In this document: positions 48,001 through 57,028 of the stretch, piece by piece
Layout of the letters: every line of letters begins with the position of its first letter
Position numbering within the stretch: position 1 is the stretch's first letter
Assembly: GCF_000010725.1 (NCBI RefSeq)
Contig: NC_013856.1
Coordinates: 1 to 64,000, forward strand
Reading direction: 5' to 3'
Source: Azospirillum sp. B510
Lineage (GTDB): Bacteria > Pseudomonadota > Alphaproteobacteria > Azospirillales > Azospirillaceae
DNA: 64,000 nucleotides
The notes under the pieces: generated by a model
Told to the model about the DNA's origin: nothing
Database searches by the model: none
The model's input: the letters and a program-made list of their open reading frames with translations, nothing else
Program-made: the position numbers and the translations under genes

Positions 48001-51000
48001 ATGCGCCTGATCGCCGTTCTTTTGCTGTTGGCGGCATTGCTGGCCGGAGGATTGACGCTGCCGTCGCTGACATCCCGGTCGGCGATCCGGGAGAATGCCG
48101 GCACCGTCCGCGTCGCCTATGCCGGGAACCTGTCGGAAGGCGGCCAGGACATCCTGCGGGCGCTGGGGCTTCTGGCCGACAGCGTCAATGCCGCCGGCGG
48201 GATCGACGGGCTGCAATTGCAGTTCGTGCCGTTCGACGATCACGGCGTTTCCCCCGGCGCCCGCAAGGCGGCGGCGGAGATCGTGGAGGATGACAGCATC
48301 CTGGCGGTGATCGGCCATGACAGCTCCGCCACCTCGCTGGCGGCGGCACCGATCTATGCGGCGGCCGGCATCCCCGCCCTGTCGCCGCTGGCGACCGAAA
48401 CCGGACTGACGCGCAACAACGCCTGGTATTTCCGCACCGCCCATTCGGACGAGCGCGAGGCCGCCTTCATGGCGGATTACATCCGGCTGGGACTTCTGTC
48501 CGATTCGGTGGCGCTGCTGCGCACCCCGCAGCCGGTCGTCGAGCGGTTGGCGGCCCCCCTGCGCGACGCCATGCCGCAGCGCGGACTGGGGCTGAAGCTG
48601 GAGGCGGCGATCAACCCGGTCGGCACCGGCTTCGCCCGCGACATGGCGGAGTTCGTCATCGCCCTCAACGGCCTGCCCCCCGAGACGGTCATCGCCCTGC
48701 TGGCGACGGAGGAGCCGGCGGTGATGCTGGTCCAGGCGCTGCGCGACGCCGGCATCACCAACCGCATCATCGGCCCGAGCTGGCTGGGGACGCCGGCCTT
48801 CGGCAAGCGCCTGTCGCGGCTGCCGCGCGAATCGTCGCATCCCGGCCTCTATACCGGGAAGCTCTACGTCATCAGCTCCTTCCTGCCGGACATCGCCAAC
48901 CAGCAGGCGAACCGCCTGCTCGCCGCCTACGAGGCGCGCTTCGGGCCGCTCGGCAACTGGTCGGCGCTCTACGCCTACGACGCCGGGCAGCTGCTGGTCG
49001 CCGCCGTGCAGCGGGCCGGGCTGGCGGCCAGTTGGAGCACGCGGGCGTCGGCGCGGCGCATGGTGCGCGACCAGCTCGCCTCCATCCGGTCGGTCCTGCA
49101 TGCGGTGCCCGGCGTCACCGGGCCGCTGCATTTCGGCGAGGACGGCACGCCGGAACGGGCGCTCGGCGTCGGCCAGTTCAACAGCGCCGGGCCGGACGAC
49201 GGCCCGACCACCGCCCTGACCCAGCTGCGCTACACGGTTGACGCCGACGGCAAGGAGGGGTCGATGCGGCCGCTGTCGGTGGTCCATGTCGGCATGTCGG
49301 TCAGCCGCATCTCCGACATCGATCCGGTCAACCGCTCGGCCCGGATCGAGTTCGACCTGTGGTTCCGCTATCGCAACGTCCCGGACAGTCCGCCCCCGGC
49401 CGCCGTCACCGACATCCAGTTCCTCGACACCACCGAGCCGGTGGTGCTGGGGCCGCCGCTGGAGCAGTCGCGCAGCGGCGACGAGGAATACCGGCTCTAC
49501 CACGTCACCGGCCGCTTCCTGATGGATGTCTGGCAGGACGCCCGCCCGCCGCTGGGCGGGCATCGCGTCGGCCTGCGCTTCCGCAGCCGCAACCTGAGCC
49601 AGGACCGGATGATCTTCGCCGCCGACGAGGGGGATGGCGCCGCGCATCGCGACCTCGCCCGTGTTCTCGGCGGGCGCAAGGTCGCCGGGTCGAACTGGGC
49701 GGTGACGGATGCGGTGCTGACCGCAGACATCCCCGCGGTGGTTCCCGGCGCGCAGAGCCGGCCGGAGGAGCGGCGGGCCGGGCGCGACGCGCCGTCCGTC
49801 CGCTTCGAGCTGTCGATCGAGCCGCAGGACCGCGGCTTGCGCCGTCAGATCGGCGGGATGCCGGCCCTGGTCGGGCTGTGGGTCGCCTGCCTGTTGCTGC
49901 TGGCCCTGCGAGGGGCGGAGGCGTGGCAGTCGGGCCGCCGGTCCCCCCGCCTGTTCCTGCTGGTGGAGGCGGCGGCGACCGGGGTCGGCATGATCGCCGG
50001 CGAAATGGCGCTGATCGACGGCTTCGCGCGGTTCGACGCAGAACGGGCGATGGCCACCGTCGTCACCGTCTTCGACGTGGCGTGGTGGCTGGTTCCCGCC
50101 CTGTTCATCAATCTCGCCCTGCACCGCTTCGTCTGGGATCCGCTGGAGGAGACCAGCGAGCGGGCGATCCCCCAGGTGGTCAAGAGCACGGTCACGCTGC
50201 TGATCCTGATCATGGCGGTGTTCGGCGTCATCGCCCAGGTCTTCCAGAAGGATCTGACCAGCCTGCTGGCCACCTCGGGCGTGCTGGCGATGATCATCGG
50301 CCTGTCGTTGCAGAGCAACCTGTCCAACATCTTCTCCGGCATGGTGCTGAACCTGGAGCGGCCGTTCCGCCGGGGCGACTGGATCAAGGTGGGCGACGCC
50401 CCGATCGGCCAGGTGATCGACATCTCCTGGCGCTCGACCAAGATCCAGACCTTCAACAACACGGTGGTCAGCATCCCCAACGCGGTGGCGGCTGGCACGC
50501 GGATCGAGAATTGCTCGCACCCCAACAACCGCTTCATCGCCCAGATGCTGCTGCATGTGACGCTGGGCCACGATCCGGACCGGATCGTCAACCTGCTGAG
50601 CGACGCGCTGCGGCTGGTGAAGAGCGTGGACGGGCGCAAGACGCTCGGGCTGGTGTGGGTGAAGTTCAACGGCATCGACGAGTTCGGGATGCGGTTCCTG
50701 GTGTCCTTCGACCTGACCGACCGCTCGCTCCTGCAATCGCAGGAGCATGCCGTGCTGATGAGCATCCATGCGGTCCTCCGCCATGCCGGGGTGACGCTGG
50801 CGCAGCGCCACGCCAACATCCGGCTGGTGGAGGGGGGGACCGACCCGGTGGACGCCCAGCCCGACGCCGCCGCGCTGATCGCCGGGACCGCGCTGTTCCA
50901 GCCGCTGGACGCGGCAGCGCGCGAGCGGCTGGCCGCCGGCGCCCGGCCGCAGCGGGTCGCCGCCGCCACGCCGCTGTACCGCCAGGGCGACGCCGGCCGC

Positions 51001-51372
51001 TCGCTGTTCCTGATCGCCGAGGGCATCGTGGCGCTCGGCATCACCGGCGGCGACGGAACCGAGATCGAGCTGTCGCGGCTGGGGCCGGGCGCGCTGTTCG
51101 GCGAGGGCGCCCTGCTGGACGGGGCGGCGCGCACCAGTTCGGCGCGGACCCTGGGGCCGGCGCTGCTCTACGAGATCGACGAGACGCTGCTGGCCCAGGC
51201 GCTGGAGGGGCGGCCGTCGCTGCGCGAGCTGCTCGGCCGCATGGTCTCGGCCCGTTCCCCGGACATGCCGGACGGCGTGGGCCCGGACGAGGAGGACCGG
51301 CAGCGCGGCCAGGGCAGCGGCATGCTCGCCCGCCTGCGCGACGCCTTCGGCTTCAACGACGTCAATGCGTGA
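48001..51372 (+). CDS. Receptor-channel fusion: type I binding domain, pLGIC-LBD-like domain, MscS channel, cNMP-binding domain
   Basis: The 1123-residue protein has a signal helix (about 2-20) and a type I periplasmic binding domain of the Leu/Ile/Val type (about 35-410: 'TVRVAYAGNLSEGGQ', 'ILAVIGHDSSATSLAAAPIY', 'YFRTAHSDEREAAFMADYI'). Next comes a domain (about 425-609) patterned like the pLGIC ligand-binding domain: VVHVGMSVSRISDID and 'ARIEFDLWFRYRN', then 'DVWQDARPPLGGHRVGL' where FPFDRQ would be, keeping only the Pro. Four hydrophobic helices (about 619-746) lead into MscS ('LLATSGVLAMIIGLSLQSNL', 'NIFSGMVLNLERPFRRGDWI', about 755-795). A C-terminal cNMP domain (about 959-1069) keeps FGEGALLDGAART, so the phosphate cassette looks intact. 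It would convert an external ligand plus an internal nucleotide into channel gating. Confidence 0.82.
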   Translation: MRLIAVLLLLAALLAGGLTLPSLTSRSAIRENAGTVRVAYAGNLSEGGQDILRALGLLADSVNAAGGIDGLQLQFVPFDDHGVSPGARKAAAEIVEDDSILAVIGHDSSATSLAAAPIYAAAGIPALSPLATETGLTRNNAWYFRTAHSDEREAAFMADYIRLGLLSDSVALLRTPQPVVERLAAPLRDAMPQRGLGLKLEAAINPVGTGFARDMAEFVIALNGLPPETVIALLATEEPAVMLVQALRDAGITNRIIGPSWLGTPAFGKRLSRLPRESSHPGLYTGKLYVISSFLPDIANQQANRLLAAYEARFGPLGNWSALYAYDAGQLLVAAVQRAGLAASWSTRASARRMVRDQLASIRSVLHAVPGVTGPLHFGEDGTPERALGVGQFNSAGPDDGPTTALTQLRYTVDADGKEGSMRPLSVVHVGMSVSRISDIDPVNRSARIEFDLWFRYRNVPDSPPPAAVTDIQFLDTTEPVVLGPPLEQSRSGDEEYRLYHVTGRFLMDVWQDARPPLGGHRVGLRFRSRNLSQDRMIFAADEGDGAAHRDLARVLGGRKVAGSNWAVTDAVLTADIPAVVPGAQSRPEERRAGRDAPSVRFELSIEPQDRGLRRQIGGMPALVGLWVACLLLLALRGAEAWQSGRRSPRLFLLVEAAATGVGMIAGEMALIDGFARFDAERAMATVVTVFDVAWWLVPALFINLALHRFVWDPLEETSERAIPQVVKSTVTLLILIMAVFGVIAQVFQKDLTSLLATSGVLAMIIGLSLQSNLSNIFSGMVLNLERPFRRGDWIKVGDAPIGQVIDISWRSTKIQTFNNTVVSIPNAVAAGTRIENCSHPNNRFIAQMLLHVTLGHDPDRIVNLLSDALRLVKSVDGRKTLGLVWVKFNGIDEFGMRFLVSFDLTDRSLLQSQEHAVLMSIHAVLRHAGVTLAQRHANIRLVEGGTDPVDAQPDAAALIAGTALFQPLDAAARERLAAGARPQRVAAATPLYRQGDAGRSLFLIAEGIVALGITGGDGTEIELSRLGPGALFGEGALLDGAARTSSARTLGPALLYEIDETLLAQALEGRPSLRELLGRMVSARSPDMPDGVGPDEEDRQRGQGSGMLARLRDAFGFNDVNA

Positions 51373-51393
51373 GGGGACGGGCGCTCTCTCCGG

Positions 51394-52155
51394 TCAGCGG
51401 CGCCGGGCCCGGATGCGCGCCACCAGACCGCCGGGAACCGGCGGGGCGAAGCGGACGCGGCCGGGGTCCGCGCCCTGCGGCCAGCCGATCCAGCCCCGCG
51501 CCATCAGCGCCATCTGACGTGGCAGATCCATCAGCTCCACCATCTCCCCGCCGTCGGGGACCGCCCCGTCGCCGGGGGTGATGCGGAACAGGGTGTGGCG
51601 GATGTGGCCGTCGAATTTGGGGGCGGCCCAGACCATGGCGAAGCCGCAGGCCAGCATGCTGCGCAGGCTGGGCGGGTTGTCGGCCCGCACGGTGACGAAG
51701 GCGTAGTCGTGGGGCGCCTGGGGAAACAGCCGCCAGTTGACCGCCTGGACCAGCCGCCGTTGCAGCCGGTGCCCGCGGAAGGCGGGATCGACGATCACCG
51801 CCGTCCAATGCGCCACCGCATCCAGCTCCTCGCCCTCGAGGCCGAAGCCGATGCCCATCGAGTCCGGCCCGCGTCCGGGAAACAGCAGGGAGAAAAAGCC
51901 GGCCAGCCGGTCGCCGGCCAGCGCCCCCACCGTCAGGCCGCGCGGGCCGAGCATCTCGGCGATCTGCCCGTCGCTGACCGGATACATGCGGTCGCCGATC
52001 GCCGCGTCCTGAAGTGCCGCGATGGCCGGCGCCCAGCCGGCATCGAGAACCGCGAAGCGCAGGACCGGCATTTCCGGACCTGACAACTCCACTGTGGGCT
52101 CCAGCGGCCCCGGCTCCAGCGGCTGGACCGAGAGCTCCCTCACCGCTCCGCTCAT
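51394..52155 (-). CDS. GNAT-family N-acetyltransferase
   Basis: The 253-residue protein has the GNAT acetyl-CoA site 'AVIVDPAFRGHRLQRRLVQA' (about 118-137), a preceding beta strand with 'GFSLLFPGRGPDSMGIGFGL'-like sequence and 'FVTVRADNPPSLRSMLACGF' (about 153-172). The N-terminal 30 residues are variable. Its ATG overlaps the stop of the sensor/MFS fusion gene as ATGA, so it ends a tightly coupled operon. It might modify an amino acid or a small ligand; the substrate is unknown. It converges on the receptor-channel gene with a 21-bp gap. Confidence 0.82.
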   Translation of the reverse strand: MSGAVRELSVQPLEPGPLEPTVELSGPEMPVLRFAVLDAGWAPAIAALQDAAIGDRMYPVSDGQIAEMLGPRGLTVGALAGDRLAGFFSLLFPGRGPDSMGIGFGLEGEELDAVAHWTAVIVDPAFRGHRLQRRLVQAVNWRLFPQAPHDYAFVTVRADNPPSLRSMLACGFAMVWAAPKFDGHIRHTLFRITPGDGAVPDGGEMVELMDLPRQMALMARGWIGWPQGADPGRVRFAPPVPGGLVARIRARRR

Positions 52156-54668
52156 GCCGGTTCGGCCATGGTCGGACGACGGCGCAGGGCCAGGATGGAC
52201 AGGGCCAGATGCAGCAGCAGCGCCGCCGCCAGCCCCAGCCCGATCAGGGTGGCGCCAACCCCGCCGGCGACCGCGGCGGCGCTGAACAGCATCGGGCCGA
52301 GCACCTGGCCGATCTTGCGCGCGTTCAGGTGATAGGATTGCGGCACCGCCAGCCCATGGGCGTCCACCACCGGCAGCCGTTCCAGATAGCGCTGCTGCGC
52401 CGTCAGGCCGAAACTGTCGCTGAGACCGAGCAGCAGGATCGCCAGGAAGGCCCCCATCAGGCTGCCGGTCAGGGCGAAGGTGGTCAGCCCCGCCGCCATG
52501 ATCAGGCCGGAGACCAGCACCGGCAGGCCGGGCGCGACACGGCTCGACCGCATCAGGCGCGACAGCAGCGGGCCGAGATAGACGATGCACAGGCCATAGA
52601 GCAGGAAGGCCTGCCCGACGGTGGAGGCCGGCTGGCCCAGCCCGCTGGCGAACAGCGGGAAATAATAGATCAGGAACATGCTGCAGGCGGAGGTCGGGAC
52701 CGACACCAGCAGCAGGAAGGCGACGAAGGAGGCGTCGCTCCACACCCGCCGCCGGCCGGGAGGCGTGATGCCGGGGGCCGTGGCGGCCTTGGCGGTGGCA
52801 GTGGCGTTGGCGGCGGTGACGGCTTCTCCCGCCGGCTCGGGCGTCCACAGCAGCAGCTGGGCGATGCCCAGCAGCAGCACGACGGCGGCGATCAGGAAGA
52901 CGGCATGGGGGCCGATCTCGTCGGCCAGCAGGCTGCCGACCACCGCGCCGCAATTGACGCCGACATACATGCCGGAAAACAGGTCGGAATAGGCGCCGGT
53001 GGCCGGGTCGACGCCGCGGATGCGGTCGATCAGGCGGTAAAGCCCCATCAGCGCCGTCATCGTTCCGGCCCCGACCAGCCCGCGCGCCACGATGAACAGC
53101 AGCGGATCGGTGGCGGCGCCGGACGTCAGGGCGCCCAGGGCGGCGAGCGCCAGACCGGCGGCGGTCATCGTCCGCCAGGGCAGGCGGGCGCTGATCCGTC
53201 CCGCCAGCAGGATCGCCAGGGCGCCGCACAGCATCTCCGCCGACACCGGCAGGGCGGCGGCCTGGGGCGGGGCCAGCCCGAACAGGCCGCGGTCGAAGGT
53301 CTGCATGATCACGGGCACGAAGGACGCCGACAGGAACATGCCGAAATAGAGCAGGAAGGTCAGGAAGCGCAGACCGGCCAGGGACCGGCCGGTCGCCGCC
53401 GCTGCCGCTGCCGCCGCTGCCGTTTCGTCCGTCCCGGCCTTCACCTCCGCCGGTCCGCGCATCCGCCGGCTGACGAAGACATGGAGTTCGTAGATGAACA
53501 TCAGCGAGATGATCAGGATCGTCACGTTGTTGGCGACGACCTCCAGCGTGTTGCGCCGGATATAGTCGCTGTCGATGACGATGCGGAGCGACGGCGTGAC
53601 GAGGTTGGCGTCGGTCGCCAGCGCCCGTGCCGTCACCAGATCGCCCTTGGCCGGCGCGGCGCCGGAGCCCAGCGTTCCCGGCAGGTCGGTTCCCTCCGGC
53701 ACGGCCAGGGACATGCCCTTGAAGTGGGGAACGATGGTGATGATCTCGTGGAAATAATCGTCGATGCCGGAGAAGGACCGGTAGGTCGCTCCCCGCCCGA
53801 TGACCGAGGCGATGTCCGTCGCCACGATGTTCTCGACGATGCCGGTGGTGTTCTCCACCGTGCGCAGATAGGCGTCGCTGAAGGCGCCGTAGCCGGTCAC
53901 GCCGACGGCGATCTGCACGAGGGCGGCGACGGCCAGCGCGGCCCGCCCGGATCCCTGCTGTTTGGCTCCCTGCTGTTTGGAATCCCGCCGCTTGTCGCCC
54001 TTGCGGCTGGACAGCAGGTCCGGCAGCAGGGCCAGACCGCCGAGCAGGAGGATCGCGACCGCGCCCAGCGCGCCGACGAAGATCAAGGTCTGGCGTTCGA
54101 AGGCGCGGACATAGTCGTCGATCACCGCGTCGCCGGCGGCGATCACCAGCGTGCCGATCCAGCGCCCGTCGGCGGGATCGCGGATCGGCAGGAACAGCTT
54201 GTGCGACCGGCTGTCCGTGTCGTGATAGTTGAAGGAGCTGGTGCGCTGGAACTCGCCGGCTGTCCGGCGCTGCTCATAGCCGGTCAGCCGGTCGCCGATG
54301 CGGTCCTTGAAGCCGTAGGTGCCGATGGCATAGGCGACCTGCCCGTCGGGCAGCGCCACCGCGACCCCGTCCGCCTGCGGCAGATAGGTCTTCAGCTGGC
54401 TGAGCGCCCGCTCCATGCCAAAGAAATTCTCGATGGTCTTGCCGTATTTGACCGCGTATTCGATGCTGGACACCACCTTGCGCCCGGCCACCCCGAAGGT
54501 GGAGAACAGCGCGTCGCTGCAATCCCGCCGGAAGGTGCCGAGATTGACCCCGGCGCTGAAGACCAGCGCCGCCACGATCAGCAGAACGGATGGAAGGAAG
54601 GTCGCCAGGAAACGGCCGGTCTTGCGTTGCACGGGACGAATCCTCTCGGCTGATGTCAGGCTGGTCAT
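52152..54668 (-). CDS. Two periplasmic sensor domains fused to an MFS transporter
   Basis: The 838-residue protein starts with a helix (about 20-40), a Cache-like extracellular domain (about 45-185, with 'YLPQADGVAVALPDGQVAYA' and 'FLPIRDPADGRWIGTLVIAA'), a helix (about 196-217), a basic linker, a helix (about 240-258), a second extracellular domain (about 262-365, 'GIVENIVATDIASVIGRGAT') and a helix (about 373-392). Then comes a complete 12-helix MFS unit (about 430-835, with 'ARGLVGAGTMTALMGLYRLI'). I read it as a transporter whose activity or signal depends on periplasmic ligand. Its ATG overlaps the binding-protein stop and its stop overlaps the GNAT start, both as ATGA. Confidence 0.8.
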   Translation of the reverse strand: MTSLTSAERIRPVQRKTGRFLATFLPSVLLIVAALVFSAGVNLGTFRRDCSDALFSTFGVAGRKVVSSIEYAVKYGKTIENFFGMERALSQLKTYLPQADGVAVALPDGQVAYAIGTYGFKDRIGDRLTGYEQRRTAGEFQRTSSFNYHDTDSRSHKLFLPIRDPADGRWIGTLVIAAGDAVIDDYVRAFERQTLIFVGALGAVAILLLGGLALLPDLLSSRKGDKRRDSKQQGAKQQGSGRAALAVAALVQIAVGVTGYGAFSDAYLRTVENTTGIVENIVATDIASVIGRGATYRSFSGIDDYFHEIITIVPHFKGMSLAVPEGTDLPGTLGSGAAPAKGDLVTARALATDANLVTPSLRIVIDSDYIRRNTLEVVANNVTILIISLMFIYELHVFVSRRMRGPAEVKAGTDETAAAAAAAAATGRSLAGLRFLTFLLYFGMFLSASFVPVIMQTFDRGLFGLAPPQAAALPVSAEMLCGALAILLAGRISARLPWRTMTAAGLALAALGALTSGAATDPLLFIVARGLVGAGTMTALMGLYRLIDRIRGVDPATGAYSDLFSGMYVGVNCGAVVGSLLADEIGPHAVFLIAAVVLLLGIAQLLLWTPEPAGEAVTAANATATAKAATAPGITPPGRRRVWSDASFVAFLLLVSVPTSACSMFLIYYFPLFASGLGQPASTVGQAFLLYGLCIVYLGPLLSRLMRSSRVAPGLPVLVSGLIMAAGLTTFALTGSLMGAFLAILLLGLSDSFGLTAQQRYLERLPVVDAHGLAVPQSYHLNARKIGQVLGPMLFSAAAVAGGVGATLIGLGLAAALLLHLALSILALRRRPTMAEPA

Positions 54669-55843
54669 GGTGTCGCGCCGAGGCTGGTGTAGATGTTGTC
54701 GGCGGCCAGCAGCGCCGACATCGCCGGGCGGTAGCCCATGCGGTCGGCGACCGCGAGGTTCCAGGCGATGGTCGGCGTGTCGAAATAGATCTGGCGCAGG
54801 TCCCGCAGCCGCTCGCCATTCGCCAGCCGCGCGATCACCGAGGCGCCGAACTGGCCGATGCCGTCGAAATCGCTACGGGCGACGCTCATCAGCGCGCCCT
54901 GCGCCACCTCCTCCGGCCCGAGTTGCGAGAAGGTGGGGATGCCGCGCTCCTGGAAGACGCGGACCAGCGCCGGAAAGCGCTCCAGGGTCCAGCGGCCGAA
55001 GGTGATGTACATGGCATCCACCCGCTGGGCCAGATCGCCCCAGGCGGCGGCGAGATCGGCGTAGTAGCGCTCCTGGTCGTCGGGGCCGGCGGGGGCCCGG
55101 ACATGGCGGGCGACCAGCTCGTACCCCAACTGCCCGGCCACCGCCTCGATGTCGGCGATGGAGGCGATGGCGCGTCCGGCCGTGCTGTTCTCATAGGCGA
55201 TGCCGAGCCGGCGGAAGCCGAAGGTCTCGTGGAAGATGCGGATCTGGCGGTGATAGCGCTGGGGATCGACATGGGCCCAGACATGGTCGCGGCCCGACAG
55301 GTCGGCGGCGGTGACGATGCCGGCGGCCACCGCGTTGGTGGTGGAGAAGACCAGCGTCGGGACGGCGTGGCGGTCCACCGCCAGCTTGCGCCCGGCGATG
55401 GTGCCCATGACGATCATCAGGTCGAGGTCGCCGCCGCTTTCCAGCCGTCGCAGGATCGGTTCGGCCGGCGCCTGGTCCAGCCCGCCATACCAGCCGTCGG
55501 CGACGAAGCGGATGCGCGGGCCGAGGTCGCGCGACGACAGCCAGCGCCACAGCCCCTCGCTGTCGGACTGGCCGGCGTCGTAGGGCATCCTCGCCGCTCC
55601 GCTCAGCCAGGACAGGGCGTCCAGGCCCTTCACGATGCTGGCGAGCGTGCCGGCGTAATTGCCGTAGGGCATCGTCTCGGCATAGCCGATCCGCCAGTGG
55701 CGCGCGTCGGTCAGCTTGGGCAGCAGGGCGTTGTCGGTCGCGCGGGCGGCCCGCGCGGCCGCGGGTAGACCGCCGGCCAGCACCGCCGCGGCGGTGCCGG
55801 CGATCAACTGGCGCCGGTTCACGATCGGGCCGGGTCCGCTCAT
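54665..55843 (-). CDS. Tat-exported periplasmic binding protein (ABC_sub_bind / TrpX-like)
   Basis: The 392-residue protein begins with a twin-Arg-like signal (NRRQLIAGTAAAVLAGG) and has a two-lobed type I binding fold of the COG2984 kind: 'DARHWRIGYAETMPYGNYAG', 'LDLMIVMGTIAGRKLAVDRH', 'TLVFSTTNAVAAGIVTAADL', 'RRLGIAYENSTAGRAIASIA', 'GALMSVARSDFDGIGQFGAS'. Relatives usually sit with an ABC permease and ATPase and bind amino acids such as tryptophan. Here the partners are absent and the sensor/MFS fusion follows with an ATGA overlap, so it may hand ligand to that protein. Ligand unknown; an amino acid fits the alanine racemase upstream. Confidence 0.8.
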   Translation of the reverse strand: MSGPGPIVNRRQLIAGTAAAVLAGGLPAAARAARATDNALLPKLTDARHWRIGYAETMPYGNYAGTLASIVKGLDALSWLSGAARMPYDAGQSDSEGLWRWLSSRDLGPRIRFVADGWYGGLDQAPAEPILRRLESGGDLDLMIVMGTIAGRKLAVDRHAVPTLVFSTTNAVAAGIVTAADLSGRDHVWAHVDPQRYHRQIRIFHETFGFRRLGIAYENSTAGRAIASIADIEAVAGQLGYELVARHVRAPAGPDDQERYYADLAAAWGDLAQRVDAMYITFGRWTLERFPALVRVFQERGIPTFSQLGPEEVAQGALMSVARSDFDGIGQFGASVIARLANGERLRDLRQIYFDTPTIAWNLAVADRMGYRPAMSALLAADNIYTSLGATP

Positions 55844-57009
55844 CCTACCTCCTCCACCTCTCCGACGGACCGGCGCGCGACGCGCGGCCCCAGCATCAGG
55901 ATGGCCGACGGACGGATGCCGTTGGCCTTGCCGATGTCCTCCACCGTGATCGACTCCATGCCCTGGGCGCCGACGAAGACCACCTCGTCGCCGAGCTCGG
56001 CCTCGGGGATGTCCGTCACGTCGGCCAGGACCTTTCCCATGAAGGCCTCGCCGATCAGCGGCGCCCGCCGGCCGCGGATCAGCACGGCCGTGTCGCGGAA
56101 GTTTAGCAGAAAGGGAAGATCGGCGTAGCCCATCGGAATCATCGCCGCCCGTCCGCCCGTCCGCCGCCGGGCCGCCGGGCCATAGCCGATGTCGTCGCCC
56201 GGTTCCAGCCGGCCGAGATGGGCGATGCGCGACACCAGCTCCATCACCGGGCGGAAGGGGAAGGGGGCGCCGCCGGCCTCGACCATGCGGATGCCGTAGA
56301 GCACGGCGCCCAGCCGGACCATGTCGAAGCGGGCGCCGGGGGCGTTGAACAGGCCGGGACTGGTCGCGGCATGGATCAGCGGCGGTCTCGGCACATCGGC
56401 CGGCAGCCGGCCGAGCAGGCCGCGGAATCCGGCGATCTCCCGTCCGATCTGGACCGGATCGTCGCGATAGGGGCCGATCATGTGGGTGAACAGCCCCTCC
56501 ACCCGCAGATTGGCGAAGCGGTGCAGGGCGCGCAGCAGGGGGGCCACCCCGTCCCCCCCGGTGCCCAGCCCGTCGCCACCCATTCCATCCGCATCGGCTC
56601 GGACCCGGACATGGAGTCCGGCCACGCCGCCGGCCCGGCGCGCGGCGTCGTCCAGCGCCTGGGCCGCCTCGCCGTCGCTGACGGCGGCGGTCAGGCCGGC
56701 GGCGACCAGGGCGGGCGCGTCGCCGGGGCAGAGCGGGTTCATCACCAGGATCGGCGCGGCGATGCCGGCGTCGCGCAGAGCCGTCCCCTCGTCCGGGCTG
56801 TCGACGGCGAAGCCGTCGATTCCCGCGCGTTCGAGCGCCCGCGACACCGCCACGGCGCCATGGCCGTAGGCATTGGCCTTGACGACGCCGAGGATGCGGG
56901 TGGTGGGGGCCAGCATGGTCCTGGCCGCCGCGAGATTCGCGGCGAGGCGGTCGGGATGAAGGATGGCGCGGCAGCCGGCGAAGTCGTCGGTCATCGGCAC
57001 AGGGATCAT
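55840..57009 (-). CDS. alr: Alanine racemase
   Basis: The 389-residue PLP enzyme interconverts L- and D-alanine. The PLP-Lys is Lys44 in VVKANAYGHGA; 'EGLFTHMIGPYRDD'-like and 'RPPLIHAATSPGLFNAPG' regions line the barrel, 'DMVRLGAVLYGI' binds the phosphate, and the second catalytic Tyr is in 'GDDIGYGPAARRR'. The C-terminal beta domain is present. No signal peptide is seen, so it is cytoplasmic. The ATG at 57009 has GGAGG upstream; an extension to 57060 lacks homology. It stands in an operon after pLGIC-2 and before a binding protein, which is unusual for a cell-wall gene, and suggests D-Ala (or another D-amino acid) as a signal or substrate. Confidence 0.92.
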   Translation of the reverse strand: MIPVPMTDDFAGCRAILHPDRLAANLAAARTMLAPTTRILGVVKANAYGHGAVAVSRALERAGIDGFAVDSPDEGTALRDAGIAAPILVMNPLCPGDAPALVAAGLTAAVSDGEAAQALDDAARRAGGVAGLHVRVRADADGMGGDGLGTGGDGVAPLLRALHRFANLRVEGLFTHMIGPYRDDPVQIGREIAGFRGLLGRLPADVPRPPLIHAATSPGLFNAPGARFDMVRLGAVLYGIRMVEAGGAPFPFRPVMELVSRIAHLGRLEPGDDIGYGPAARRRTGGRAAMIPMGYADLPFLLNFRDTAVLIRGRRAPLIGEAFMGKVLADVTDIPEAELGDEVVFVGAQGMESITVEDIGKANGIRPSAILMLGPRVARRSVGEVEEVG

Positions 57010-57028
57010 GGTCGCCTCCGTCGGGCCA

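Noticed and set aside
47995..50811. 938-residue open frame on the minus strand opposite the receptor-channel gene
   Set aside because: It shows the same shadow composition, while the plus strand carries clear MscS, binding-domain and cNMP motifs.
52014..54653. 879-residue open frame on the plus strand
   Set aside because: It is a shadow of the sensor/MFS fusion, rich in Gln, Arg and Gly with no domain.
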